In this document: in pieces, positions 11,601-20,976 of the stretch
Layout: every line of letters begins with the position of its first letter
Position numbering within the stretch: the first letter of the stretch is position 1
The notes under the pieces: model-generated
What the model was told of the DNA's origin: nothing
The model's input: only the letters and a program-made list of their open reading frames with translations
The model's database searches: none
Assembly (NCBI GenBank): GCA_013350335.1
Contig: CM023539.1
Span: 66,995,449 to 67,059,448 of the forward strand
DNA length: 64,000 bases
Direction: 5' to 3'
DNA from: Chimonanthus salicifolius
Taxonomy: Eukaryota > Streptophyta > Magnoliopsida > Laurales > Calycanthaceae
Translations under genes and position numbers: made by a program

Positions 11601-14600
11601 TAAGGAACAGGAGAAGATTGGAAGGTAAGAGGGAGATTCAAGAAGAAGTTTGGAATCACTTTAGTTTAATCTTTGCACCTCAAGGTGAGCAAAGAAACTC
11701 GCATACAGCAACTCATTCGGCCCTCTCACCGATTGCCTCCCGGTCTTCTGTCATACCTGAAGATTATATTCGTGCTCGGCGGTCCACCCGGTCCCCCTAG
11801 CCAGGTACGAGTCTCGTGAGAACAACTCTCAGTTCAGTTCATTCCTTTAATGTTCCTACTTTTAGACTACTACAGCACCCATGGGCGCATGGCTTGGAGA
11901 ATTTTCGTCATCAGATAGGTACATGTCTCTTCTAAATTTTCACGGTTCGGAAGGTGGCAAACTTGGGAGGTCTCTGTACTCCATGGGTTCGGGAGAGTTG
12001 GGTGCAGGAGGCCTGCAGGTAGAATTGCCGCGAGAAGTTGGCAACATACATACATCTCCAGACAGAGGGTGGAATGAGGAGCAGAGTCATAGGTGACATC
12101 CTTCTTAACGCCTCATTATTTACACTATTGTCCGTTACTACTAATAGAGCTTCAGGGGAACTTCTTGTGAACCCTCCCATACTAGCAGAACTAGATATAC
12201 TAACACCGGGGTTGCCGGGACCACTCAGGATAACATTAGGACATTTCCTTATAGCAGCCCATTGCCTTCATTTGGGAACCTTATCCTTGCTTTTGATGGA
12301 AGAGAGGATGGTATACCTAATTTGGAGAGGATCCATTTTGAGCACATCTCGGAGGAAGATAAAACATGGTTGGAAAGAGAGTTTAGCGAGGAGGAGATCC
12401 TCGATGCACTAGGAAATTCGGACAGAGATAAGGCGCCGGGCCCTAATGGATTCAACTTTTCCTTAAGTCTCGCTAGGTTAAGCTTAAGAAATGTTTTTAT
12501 CTCATTGGTACCTAAGAAAGTAGGGGCCTCGGAACTGGGACACTATAGATCCATAGGTCTTGTAGGAAGTGTGTATAAGCTTCTAGCCAAGGTCTTAGCT
12601 TGAAGGATTCGAGCAGTACTCGGGCAGTTAATAGGAGAAACCTAGAGAACTTTCATTGAATGGAGGAAAATTCTCAATGGTGTGCTAATCGCTAACGAGC
12701 GGATTCATGGTAGGAAAAGGGATAAGAAACTGATGATTCTCTTTGAAATTAGATATGGAAAAGGCCTATGATTATGTGAACTGGGATATTGTGGACTTTT
12801 TATTCCAAAGGATGGGTTTCGGCTGTGGATGGAGGAAATGGATGAGAATTTTTGTGCAAGGCTCATCATTCTCAATTTTAGTTAACAGTTCTCATATCCC
12901 CCTGATAAAGGCAACTAGGGTAACCCAAGAGGGGGTTGGCCTGACAGTCAAGAAGCACCCCTCATAAAGGGATGTCTTGAGTTTGATTCACGCTGAACTC
13001 CTCTCTAGGACGCTCACCGTAGTTGCTTACCCGGTGTGTGTGGGATTGGGAGGCTTGCACATGCTCCATGGACTAGTCAGGTTAAAATGTCCCCTATCCA
13101 AATATAGATGAGACCCCTGGACACCTTGGTCATAAAAATAAAATAATAAAAAGGCAACTAGGGGATCCCTTATCCCCTTTCCTCTTTATCACGGTTGAAG
13201 CGATCTTACGCTACTTCAAATTTGTGTCTAGTCTACGAGTGAACCATGGAAAGAGCAGCTTGATTGGAATTGGAGTGGGGGATGAGGTTGTAGCTTCCAT
13301 GGCTAGGGAAATAGGTTGTGGGGTTGGTAAAATTCTTTCTCATACCTAGGACTTACCAAGGTGGAAATCCCAGAGCTAAGGTGTCATGGAAGCATATCAT
13401 TGCGAGAGTGGAGAAAAGGTTAAATTCTTGGAGCAAACATTATCATTCACCAGAAGGGAGATTAACCCTCATTAAATCAGTACTTGTTAATCTTTTTACC
13501 TAGTATATATCCTTGTCTGAAATACCTAAAAGAGTGGCCAAGAAACTTGAGAAATTACAAAGAAACTTTCTTTGGGATGAAAATGGAGATAAAAGGAAGA
13601 TTCACATGGTGAAATGGGAGAAAATCTTGAACCTTAAGGAGGGGGGTGGGGGTGGGGGTGGGGGTGGGGGTGGGGTAGGGTCGATTCAGTATCCGGGACA
13701 GGAACCACGCTCTGCTTTGTAAATGACCCTGGAGGTTTGGCTTGGAGAAGGATGCTCTTTGGAGGCGGGTTAGGCAATGTGAGGACAGGATTGGGACAAC
13801 GGTTAACGATGGGTTATGGCTATTGGTGGGGAAAGGGAATAGAGTCTCCGTTTGGAACAATATTTGTCTGGGTAAAAGGACATTGAGGGAAGCCTTTCCA
13901 AGACTTCATAGGGCAGTGAGTAAAAAGGACACCTTTGTCAAGGAGTATGTAGGGCAGTCTAAGAATCGAACACGTTAAGAAGTGGGTTTTAGGAGAGGAC
14001 TACTGTCCTCTCCTTAAAAACCTTCTGGGGGAATTTCAGGTTAGCTTAGTCGAGGAAGGTAGATGGATTTGTACCTATGACTCCTCCGGGGATTTATATG
14101 TAAAATCCCTCTTGACCTTTTGTCTATGCCAATCAAAGTCAGTTTCTCCCTTGTAATTGGGCCTGGAATAATAAGATTCCCCCAGGGGTCCAGGTGTTTA
14201 CTTGGGCAATAACAAAGGTAAAATACTGGTGAGAGTCAATCTCAAGAATCGGGGCATCCTACCTGAAGGTTTATCTGAGGTTTGTGTCCTACATAGGTCA
14301 GAAGAGGAAATTGTCGACAATTTGATGTGCGGGTGTCAATTTTCTAGATCCATTTGGGATAGGTTTTTGAATTTGAGGTGTATGCCGTGGGTGTTCAGTA
14401 GGGAGGGGAGAGCCACAGTGGTAGGAAAAAGTAGAGTAGTTTGGAGGTTAATTCTAGGCTATGTTTGGATGAGGGGGGTGTAAGGGTAGGGTTACCCCTC
14501 ATTACCCTTGTTTGGGCCATGAAAAAATCAACCTTTTACCCCTCCCCTTCCACTTTTGAAAACCCTTTTCTTCCAAGGGGTTTTCATATTTCCTGGGTTA

Positions 14601-17600
14601 ACCCTGGTAAGGCGTAACTCCGGATAACCCCTTCAAAATTTACCCCTCATCCAAACGCAGCCCTAGCCATGATCTTTTGGCATGTGTGGAAGGGAATTAT
14701 AGAATTTTTTAAGGTAAGTCTCTTGGGGTAAGAGAAGTCTTTGAGAAATCGAAATGGAGTCTGGTGGCTTGGTTGTCACTGTGAAAAGAATTCACCGACT
14801 ATTTTGCAGAGAACTTCTATTTCTCCTGGGACGGGGGTCTTAGGGGTGGAAAAATCAAGAAACATTCCATAGTCAAATGGGAGAAGCCTATTAGAGGCTC
14901 TAACAAATTTAATGTTGATGACACGGTAGGGGTAAACCTAGTCCAGCAAGTATAGGTGGGGTTATTCACGATGATATAGGAAGAACAATTCTAGCTTTTT
15001 CACAATCAGTAGGGGTATTGGATTCTAATGAAGCAGAACCACTGGCTATTAGGAAGGTCATCCTAATTTGGTCATCGAGCAGGAACGGCAACCTAGTAGT
15101 GGAAGGTGATTCAATAAATGCTTTAGCTAAGGCTAGTGGTAGAAAAAGCCCCCTTGGAAAATGGTTTATGTAGTGAGGGAGATTAGGTCATTGACCAGGA
15201 CAAGGGTCATCAACTTCAAACATGTACGACGGTCAGCCAATAGTGTTGATGATTTTTTGGCCAAGGTTGGGGTCAATAAATTGGTGCCAACAATGGAATT
15301 TTTTCACCCCATTACTCGAGGTGATGATATTGATGCAACAAATGGAGGTCAGACTATTATGTATTCATTGTTTTTTTTTTTTCCCCTTATGCGATCCTTT
15401 TTTATTTTCCCTGTATGGTTTCTCTCTTATAGATATGGTCAGTATAACTCTCCTACACAAACGATAGATCTTGTGTATGTTACTAATCTTAGTTTAATAA
15501 ATTTCACATTTGTCTCTGCTCAAAAAATTCATAACCTTCACTTAGTGATGCAGAGCAGTCCAATGGAGCCAGGCCCAGCCAAGCCAAGTCCAACCATCAC
15601 AACTTAAGTTTCTTTGTTAAAAAGGGTCTTATAACCTTAAGGAGAAAAATGAACGATTGAAGAAAGAAAATAGTGGAAAGAAGACGAGGAAGGAGAAGAA
15701 ACTGCTACAGATTCGGTGAGAAGCCACTGCAAGTGGCCAGGAGAAGAGTGAGAAGCCATCCTGGTTCAGGTACACTACTTCCTCTTCCTCCTTTCTCTTC
15801 TCTCTCTCTTTTCCCTTTATTTTCCTTCTTCCTTTACCTTCCAACCAAGCCATATCCCATCCCATTTGATTTCCGCCACCCTCTTTAGTCCCATTTCTGG
15901 ATTCCGCCACACCCTCACGCCCTTTCCCTAGCTTTCAGATCTGTCCCAAAACCCATATCTCGTCTCCTTCCAATCAAAACCCCTCCTAATTGCTGCTTAA
16001 TCCCTTTCAACATCTCCATTGCCTTTGCCTCTTCCCAAACTTCCTAAGCCTTCGTCCAACACCAAAATCAACTGTAGCCTACACCTTAGCCCCTTCCCCC
16101 TTCTCTATCGTGGTCGCAACACAATCTGGGTCCATCCCTATTGTCGCCAGTCTCTCTACTACCCTCCTTGGTTTTCTCCAATCCCAGATTCTCCCACCCT
16201 CACCTCCATGACTCCCATATTCCACTCTTCTGCCCTCCCAACCTTGTCGCCCTCCGTGACCCATAATACTCCAACCTATCATGTCACTATTCCGTTTTGG
16301 GTTTTCCTAGCATTCGCCCAGCCATATAACCCTTCCTGCTGCAACCGTAAGCCCACTGGACCATTCCCAAGCCATCGTCACCCACCCTAAACCCTTCATT
16401 GGCTATCGCCTTTCCCAGATCCTCCTCTTTGCTACCGTAATCCCAAAATTCCCTTCTTCTGCTTACCGTAAAGCATGTTCCCACCGAACCATTACCTTCC
16501 CTTATTTGTTTATTTCAAACCATATGCCCCTATGTCCCAACACATTAGTCTATCCTTTCTTAATTACCAAACTGCCATTTGACCACCGTAAACCTAAGAA
16601 GCACTGTACGGGTGCGTGTATCGGATACGACACGTATCTAATAAAGGAATACGGCAAATTTTGAAAAACTAGGATACGGGTGCAGTGGGATACACCGAAT
16701 TAAATATATATACATATCAACAAAATAAATTCAGATATTTACAAAAAACATCATTAATTCTAATATGAGATAAAAAGAGCCAACAAATACTAAGTACTAA
16801 TTTATGTATATAAGAAAATAAAAGGTTAAAAAGTAAAATATGGGGGAAGAGAAAATTAATAATTAGAAATAAAAATGAAATAGCAAAATATTAAATCATA
16901 GAGTAAGATAAATGAATTACTACTATCAAGAAAAAAGTAAATGAATTAAGAAAAATAAACATATTTGTCTAGTCTAAACACACTATTTTTTTTAAACTGA
17001 AACACTTCCCCCAAATAAGCCCAAAACGATCAAAACGTAGAAAATCACGAATATTTCATTTTGAATTTATGCTAAAACAGAACCAACTGGAAAATTATGT
17101 AACTAACGCCAAGAGTCTATAAATAAATTAAATGTCTAAACCATCAAAATGCCCTTTCCACATCATATCATGTATTTGAACTATTTTTTTAATAGTTTCC
17201 TTTTCAATTTAATTGTGCTTGTCAAAAATCTAAACATGCATGCCTCGATTACCTGTACTTATTCTACTTGTGCGTCAGGTCACGTGTCTAAGCGTGTCCT
17301 GCCATGTCGCTTGTCCGCGGGTGTCCCGCCGTATCGCGTGTCGTATCCTCGCACACCTACGCATATCAATGGCGTATCCATATTTAAAAAATATTTTAAT
17401 TAATTGGATGCGTATCCGTGTTGGATATGCACCCGACACGGATACTCGAAGGGTTTCGAAGTATCTGTGCTTCATAACCGTAAACCCATTATTCCCATTA
17501 AACACATCATATTTTTTGGTATTTGCATGATTATGTGTAGTAAATTTTATATTGACTAATTGCAAATATTAATTGGCACTTAATTTCAGCCCATTTTAGA

Positions 17601-20542
17601 TTTAGGCTCCATTAGTTTCAACCATTTTAGTCTTTTCATAACCCCATTAGCCATTTTAGGATCACCCTATCCCTTGTCTTGTATCACTTAGTATTTATAA
17701 TTATTTGCCACAAACAATGGGGTTTTTTACATTTATCAAAAACTGTTTTCAATGATCAACAATTAAAACTGACTACAACATTTTCAAAAATAAAAAGGAA
17801 ATTTATATATAAAGAGAAGGGGAATAAATATCAAAGCAGCCCCTGAGTTTAGTGATATTATAAAGAAAATAGCCTCCAGTTTTTTTTTCTCCAAACAGTA
17901 AGATGTCTCTGTACTTTCAGCAAATATCAAAAGAGCCCCTTGACTGATAATCAATGCACAACCTTAACTTAGTATATAAAAAAGGACTATTTTATTTATT
18001 TTTGAATAAAAAATGATTACATGTTTTACACCAAAATAGCAGGTATCGTTACTAGGGTTAGCTTTAACATTTTTTTATGGTATTCCTCTTATCTTTATCT
18101 GGGCCTCAAATGAAAGATTATAAAGGAAACATCTACTTTGGCGACTTACATAGGGGGGTGCTTTGTACACACTTCAATTTATTTAAATAGAGATGAGAAG
18201 GATCATCTTACCATCAAGCTCCTCAGTAAATTGGACACCTGCATCCCTTTTAAGTTCTAAACTGAAAATGAAACTGCAACTCACTTTTTCTAAACTATAA
18301 AACTTCATGTACATGCAAAACTGTCATCCTAAGAAAGAATGCCACTTACCAGTATGATGATAACTGAAGAATAGAGCCAGTTAAAACCTAGTTATTCATT
18401 TTGTCTTCTTTAGTTTTGCAAGATTTGTAAATAACAGGTGAAGAGCTGCTGTATCTCATCCTGAGTATATCGAATCTTATATAGGATATCAAATTATCAA
18501 GTATATATGAAACAAAATTCATGTCAAACCAGATGGTCCATTATTTTGTGGATTCTTATCAACAATAACATTTCAGATATAAAGAATCAAACTGAAAACA
18601 TCCCTAATTAGATTCTCCTAAATCTAGCTACTTCAAGTGATGGACTCGTATCATTCTCAATCTCAGGATATGAATGATACACTAAGACCTTGGTTTGGAC
18701 CTCATACTAAGAGAAATACATTTCAATAGTACAGAGGTAGGCTTAGAGGCACACAATAAAAAAGAATATAGTTGATGCCTCAAAATATTTACCTAAACTA
18801 CACAAGGCCTATGGGTGGTTTCGTGCATCCTTAGGTATAGTTTCACCTCCACGTGGGGTGGGAATACCCATGTTCTTTGAAAAAAAAAACCTAACGTGGA
18901 AGATCATAGCCATTCAATATGTGGCCTTTTAACGATTTATGTCAATCTGGCTTAAATCTTTGAATTGAAAAGGTTGGAAACTTTAAACCTGTTGGTGGCT
19001 TGAAATTCTTGGGTAGAATTGGGTTGTTGTCAGACTTCAAAAGTTCCAAACAGAATTCAACAGTGTGAATTATAAAAGTCACACAGAATTCCGATTCCAA
19101 GAGATTTAAAAAATCCCATATGGAGGGGTTGCTTTGGAATTCTAAAGCATGAATTACTAACTGGAAGGGTAATTGGCATTTTCTCGATTTTATAAGATTC
19201 TGCAAAGACCGAAAAAAAGTTTGCTGAAACCAGAACTCTAGGCAGGGAGTTGTGAAATCCCACAGAATTCTAATCCCAAGTGATTTTAAAAGTCCTTATC
19301 TAAGGGGGCTATTTTGGAATTCCAAGCCTGAATCACTTTGATTGTGGAATTATCATATTCTAGTTGATAATTCCAAGTCTCATCATTCATCATAATCGAA
19401 GCTTTTGTCCCATCTATTTGGAGTCAGTTTTTTCTATTTTTCTTCTCCACTCAACCAATAGTCATGTTCTCCATCACCTCGCATTCTATCTAATAATTCC
19501 AACTGTACAAAGCATTAAAATGCTTTTTCTTTTCTTTCTTTTTTTTGAATTTACGTGTGGGAAACTGCAGGATAAAATGCTTTTGACATTAGCTTAATTT
19601 GCTAATCCAGAATTTTCTACTAAACAGACTCTTCATTATGGAATTTACAGTTTCCAACTAATAATTTCAACCTTAGCTATTGTATCTAGTCTCCAATTTC
19701 CAGAAGTAACAGAATTTGCTGATTCCAAAGTTTGGAAATTTCTACCAAATGTTTAGGATTGGTCCATCACGGAATATTTCAGAATATGATATATACACAG
19801 TGTGGTGCTTCACTATAATGATTGAACGACCAAGTAAAATTATAAATAAAAAGTGAAGTTCGCATACAAATCATGCACTGCCAAATAAAATTCATGAAAA
19901 AAAAAAAGGAGAATTGGGGCAAATTAGTTGCAGTACTAACCGGTTCTTGAAGCCCAATTTCTCGAATACTCTCCATGAGTTCCTTCACCTTATTGGAATC
20001 ATTCGCTCTGGTACGCATAAGTGGTCTCCGTATCTTATCAAGTGGAATTTCAAGAATTACAGGCCCCCCAGATTTAGGTTTGTTGAAAGGAACCCCTGAA
20101 ACAAACAAGCAACACATGTAACAAAAAAATAAAAAAATTGACAAATATCCCAGAAATAATAACATCATGTAAACTCAAACAGATATTTTGGGTTCTTTCG
20201 AAAAAGAAGCGGGTTTGAACTGTCTTCTGTGAATAAGAAATCGAGGGTTTTATACTCTGCCCATTTGGAAGCATTGAAAGGCAAGCTTTCTAATCAAAAG
20301 TAGACATTTTAACTAACATTTGAACATTTTAAAATAGTCGTTTTGAGAAGCACTTTCCTTTTCCTTTCTTACTACTAAAAAAGAAAAGAAAAAGTAGGCG
20401 ATCACCAACAGGAGCAGAAATGAAACTCAAATATCAAAATAGAGAGACTGAAAGAGAGAAATGGACCGTTGGAAGAATCCATCGTAGCACGAAGCGAGAA
20501 GTCTCCTGGGGAGTGAGCAACGCGGAGACACAGATTCGCCAT
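5682..20542 (-). CDS. SRX: Sulfiredoxin (Srx), five exons
   Basis: Sulfiredoxin uses ATP and a thiol donor to reduce the sulfinic form of 2-Cys peroxiredoxins; in plants it works in plastids and mitochondria. Coding exons are 20542-20467, 20095-19941, 6243-6210, 5869-5776 and 5697-5682. All junctions are GT...AG and the phases join without a break to give 124 residues, the usual plant length. Residues 38-54 carry VILEIPLDKIRRPLM. The catalytic motif FSGCHRYEAHQ spans residues 90-100, with Cys93 the catalytic cysteine. The C-terminus is the family's TKETLRHHLR. I start at the ATG encoding MANL because it lies about 100 bp below a TATA box and matches the plant N-terminus. An in-frame ATG at 20701 lies upstream of that TATA box and is less likely. 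Residues 1-25 probably form a short organelle presequence. Intron 2 is 13,697 bp and packed with transposable elements; all coding residues are intact. Confidence 0.93.
6530..6881. mobile_element. TRIM miniature LTR retrotransposon, complete
   Basis: Two 118-bp terminal repeats (6530-6647 and 6764-6881) begin TGTTGGGGCTG and end GGCCCAACA. Two bases after the first repeat is a tRNA-iMet primer-binding site, TGGTATCAGAGA (from 6650). The second repeat is preceded by a G-rich polypurine tract, TGAGGGGGGGGA. The 116-bp interior has no coding capacity. The element is flanked by the 5-bp target duplication TAGGT (6525-6529 and 6882-6886). Total length of 352 bp puts it in the TRIM/SMART class, which depends on enzymes from other elements. 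It sits inside intron 2 of the sulfiredoxin gene. The two repeats differ at several sites, so it is not a very recent insertion. Confidence 0.93.
6887..8104. other. Intron DNA with a possible LTR remnant
   Basis: AT-rich intron sequence. From about 7455 to 7930 the texture resembles an LTR (a GGATTTTTTCTATATTAG block, then GTAATGAAATAAG and CATTCCTTTC), but I found no paired TG...CA ends or target duplication. I see nothing coding. Confidence 0.35.
8105..9450 (-). mobile_element. LINE 3' fragment, minus strand
   Basis: This L1-type LINE remnant reads right to left. Around 9440-9250 the frame has the ORF2 linker (FLWLDKWLGGAPLAQ). At 9043-8831 the zf-RVT domain shows CHLFLSDAKLVNHLLLHC followed by W. 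Around 8530-8200 is an RNase H-like remnant whose nucleotide sequence closely resembles the fragment near 34700-35190. Its reverse transcriptase and endonuclease are missing, and stops break what remains. It abuts the larger plus-strand LINE head to head near 9450, inside sulfiredoxin intron 2. Confidence 0.7.
10045..10469 (+). pseudogene. LINE ORF1 C-terminal remnant
   Basis: A lysine-rich frame (10077-10469) ends four bases into the ORF2 start codon, giving an ATGA stop-start overlap. No zinc knuckle or RNA-binding fold is visible in the surviving part, so assignment rests on position before ORF2. An A-run at 10226-10242 has probably slipped. A proline-rich frame at 9454-9807 may be an earlier part of the same ORF. 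Confidence 0.45.
11690..12258. other. Foreign insert of about 570 bp inside LINE ORF2
   Basis: LINE coding reads cleanly to ...FSLIFAPQGE near 11685 and resumes at ...SFGNLILAFDG near 12265. The sequence between does not fit the LINE. It is more GC-balanced than its surroundings, has no A-tail, and I found no terminal repeats or target duplication. Open stretches exist in several frames, for example a minus frame from 12180 to 11932, but I recognise no protein. The base composition suggests organelle DNA or a captured host fragment; that is inference only. Confidence 0.5.
12921..13149 (+). mobile_element. tRNA-derived SINE with 14-bp target duplication
   Basis: The 229-bp insertion is flanked by the direct repeat AAAGGCAACTAGGG (12907-12920 and 13150-13163). 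It has a box A-like sequence (TGGCCTGACAGTCAAG, about 12937-12952), a box B-like sequence (GAGTTTGATTC, 12979-12989) and an A-rich tail (ATAAAAATAAAATAATAAA). Removing it and one repeat copy restores the LINE reading GDPLSPFLF, so it inserted into an existing LINE. Pol III boxes, a tail and a long target duplication are the standard marks of a SINE mobilised by L1 machinery. Confidence 0.88.
13639..13680 (+). repeat. (GGGGGT)n microsatellite
   Basis: About five G5-6 runs separated by single T residues lie in the former LINE ORF2. The run could form a G-quadruplex on the plus strand, and a C-rich strand in the pre-mRNA of the minus-strand host intron. Expansion after LINE insertion is the simplest explanation. 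Confidence 0.85.
14457..14662. mobile_element. MITE (PIF/Harbinger-like) inside the LINE
   Basis: Terminal inverted repeats GGCTATGTTTGGATGAGG and, on the other strand, GGCTGCGTTTGGATGAGG bound a 206-bp non-coding element. The flanking 3-bp duplication is CTA (14454-14456 and 14663-14665). Removing the element and one CTA rejoins the LINE frame as WRLILAMIFWHVWKG, which confirms both ends. A 3-bp duplication and ends of this type fit PIF/Harbinger MITEs. It has no coding capacity. Confidence 0.85.
15531..16594. other. Unassigned intron DNA, pyrimidine-rich
   Basis: A long C- and T-rich stretch (15770-16560) yields several open frames rich in proline, serine and phenylalanine. None has a recognisable domain, and overlapping frames on both strands look equally open, which is expected from composition alone. 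I call no gene. It may be an LTR or leader region of an eroded element. Confidence 0.4.
16595..17476. mobile_element. Non-autonomous MULE-like element, 882 bp
   Basis: The element begins TAAGAAGCAC and its other end read on the minus strand begins TATGAAGCAC. Further in, the same ends carry matching blocks related to TATCCGTGTCGGGTGC. It is flanked by a perfect 10-bp direct repeat, ACCGTAAACC (16585-16594 and 17477-17486). A target duplication of 9-11 bp is characteristic of Mutator-like elements. The AT-rich interior has no transposase. It sits in sulfiredoxin intron 2, about 2.5 kb from exon 2. Confidence 0.85.
17487..19940. other. Remainder of sulfiredoxin intron 2, no gene
   Basis: AT-rich intron sequence with no coding region. 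Between about 18950 and 19390 several loosely related motifs (TTGGAATTC with AAGCATGAATTACT or AAGCCTGAATCACT) recur, which suggests eroded MITE ends. I could not pair them or find a target duplication. Confidence 0.45.
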
Positions 20543-20635
20543 TCCACAGATCCTCTCTCTCCCTCTCTCTCTCTCTGAGACACAGTTCGACCAGAACTTA
20601 TCAAATGAGTAATTACAACGACGCCGACTTCTATA

Positions 20636-20645
20636 ATATTTTATA
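20636..20645 (-). promoter_or_regulatory. TATA box candidate for sulfiredoxin
   Basis: The minus strand reads TATAAAATAT about 95 bp before the start codon. A GA-rich tract (plus-strand CT run at 20552-20577) lies between the two and would fall in the 5' untranslated region. Position and sequence suit a plant core promoter, but no start-site data support it. Confidence 0.5.
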
Positions 20646-20976
20646 TTACTTTTATGGAGCAGAGATATTATTTTAACTAGTATGGGGCACATGCTTCTCA
20701 TGTCGTTTATGTTTATACGCTACCAGCTTGTATAAAATCAAGTCAATAAAAAATTAAGACAACATTAAAAGAGTTTTCAATAAAAATTTAAAATATGAAA
20801 TAAAAGAAATATGTAGGATATTAACAAACTTAGAAATTTTTAATAATAATAATTAGAATTTTTTTCTGAAAATACCTAGGAAATTTGTGAATTTTGTTCG
20901 AAGTATCTTGACATATTTTTAAAGTAACATGGTTTTGTATGCCCATATTAAATTTTGCAAAGGCCAAATACTTTGT

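Larger units (their letters stand above)
10466..15330 (+). pseudogene. LINE ORF2 (endonuclease, reverse transcriptase, zf, RNase H)
   Basis: The polyprotein starts with MKIITWNVRG, the typical first strand of the APE-like endonuclease, and continues to about 11080 across a frameshift (WSNGQNQ...LDRFL near the end). Reverse transcriptase begins near 12330 (DKAPGPNGF, then LVPKK and RSIGLVGSVYKLLAKVLA) and continues with MKLDMEKAYDYVNWD at 12743. After GDPLSPFLF (13160-13185) the frame jumps straight to LRYFKFVSSLRVNHGKS, so the FADD catalytic box is missing. The zinc-finger region is near 14260-14370, and an RNase H remnant (FNVDD, then GRTILAFSQS and VVEGDSINALAKA) lies at 14900-15150. Many stops and frameshifts show that it is inactive. 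Confidence 0.8.
9455..15530 (+). mobile_element. LINE (L1-type), nearly full length but broken
   Basis: The LINE runs antisense to the sulfiredoxin gene. From about 9454 there is a proline-rich stretch and then an ORF1 tail. The ORF1 tail ends in an ATGA overlap with the ORF2 start at 10466. ORF2 then shows endonuclease, linker, reverse transcriptase, zf-RVT and RNase H in the normal order. The 3' end is probably the A-run at about 15519-15524. Inserted into it are an unassigned segment (about 11690-12258), a SINE (12921-13149) and a MITE (14457-14662), which shows it is the oldest of these. The exact 5' end and the target duplication were not found. Confidence 0.8.

Noticed and set aside
15629..16484. 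Possible proline-rich protein gene
   Set aside because: Several frames on both strands are equally open, as expected from C- and T-rich sequence. There are no splice-supported extensions and no domain.
20543..20701. N-terminal extension of sulfiredoxin from an in-frame ATG at 20701
   Set aside because: The ATG lies upstream of the best TATA box, and the added residues translate a GA repeat (SERERGRERICG). The shorter start matches plant sulfiredoxins.
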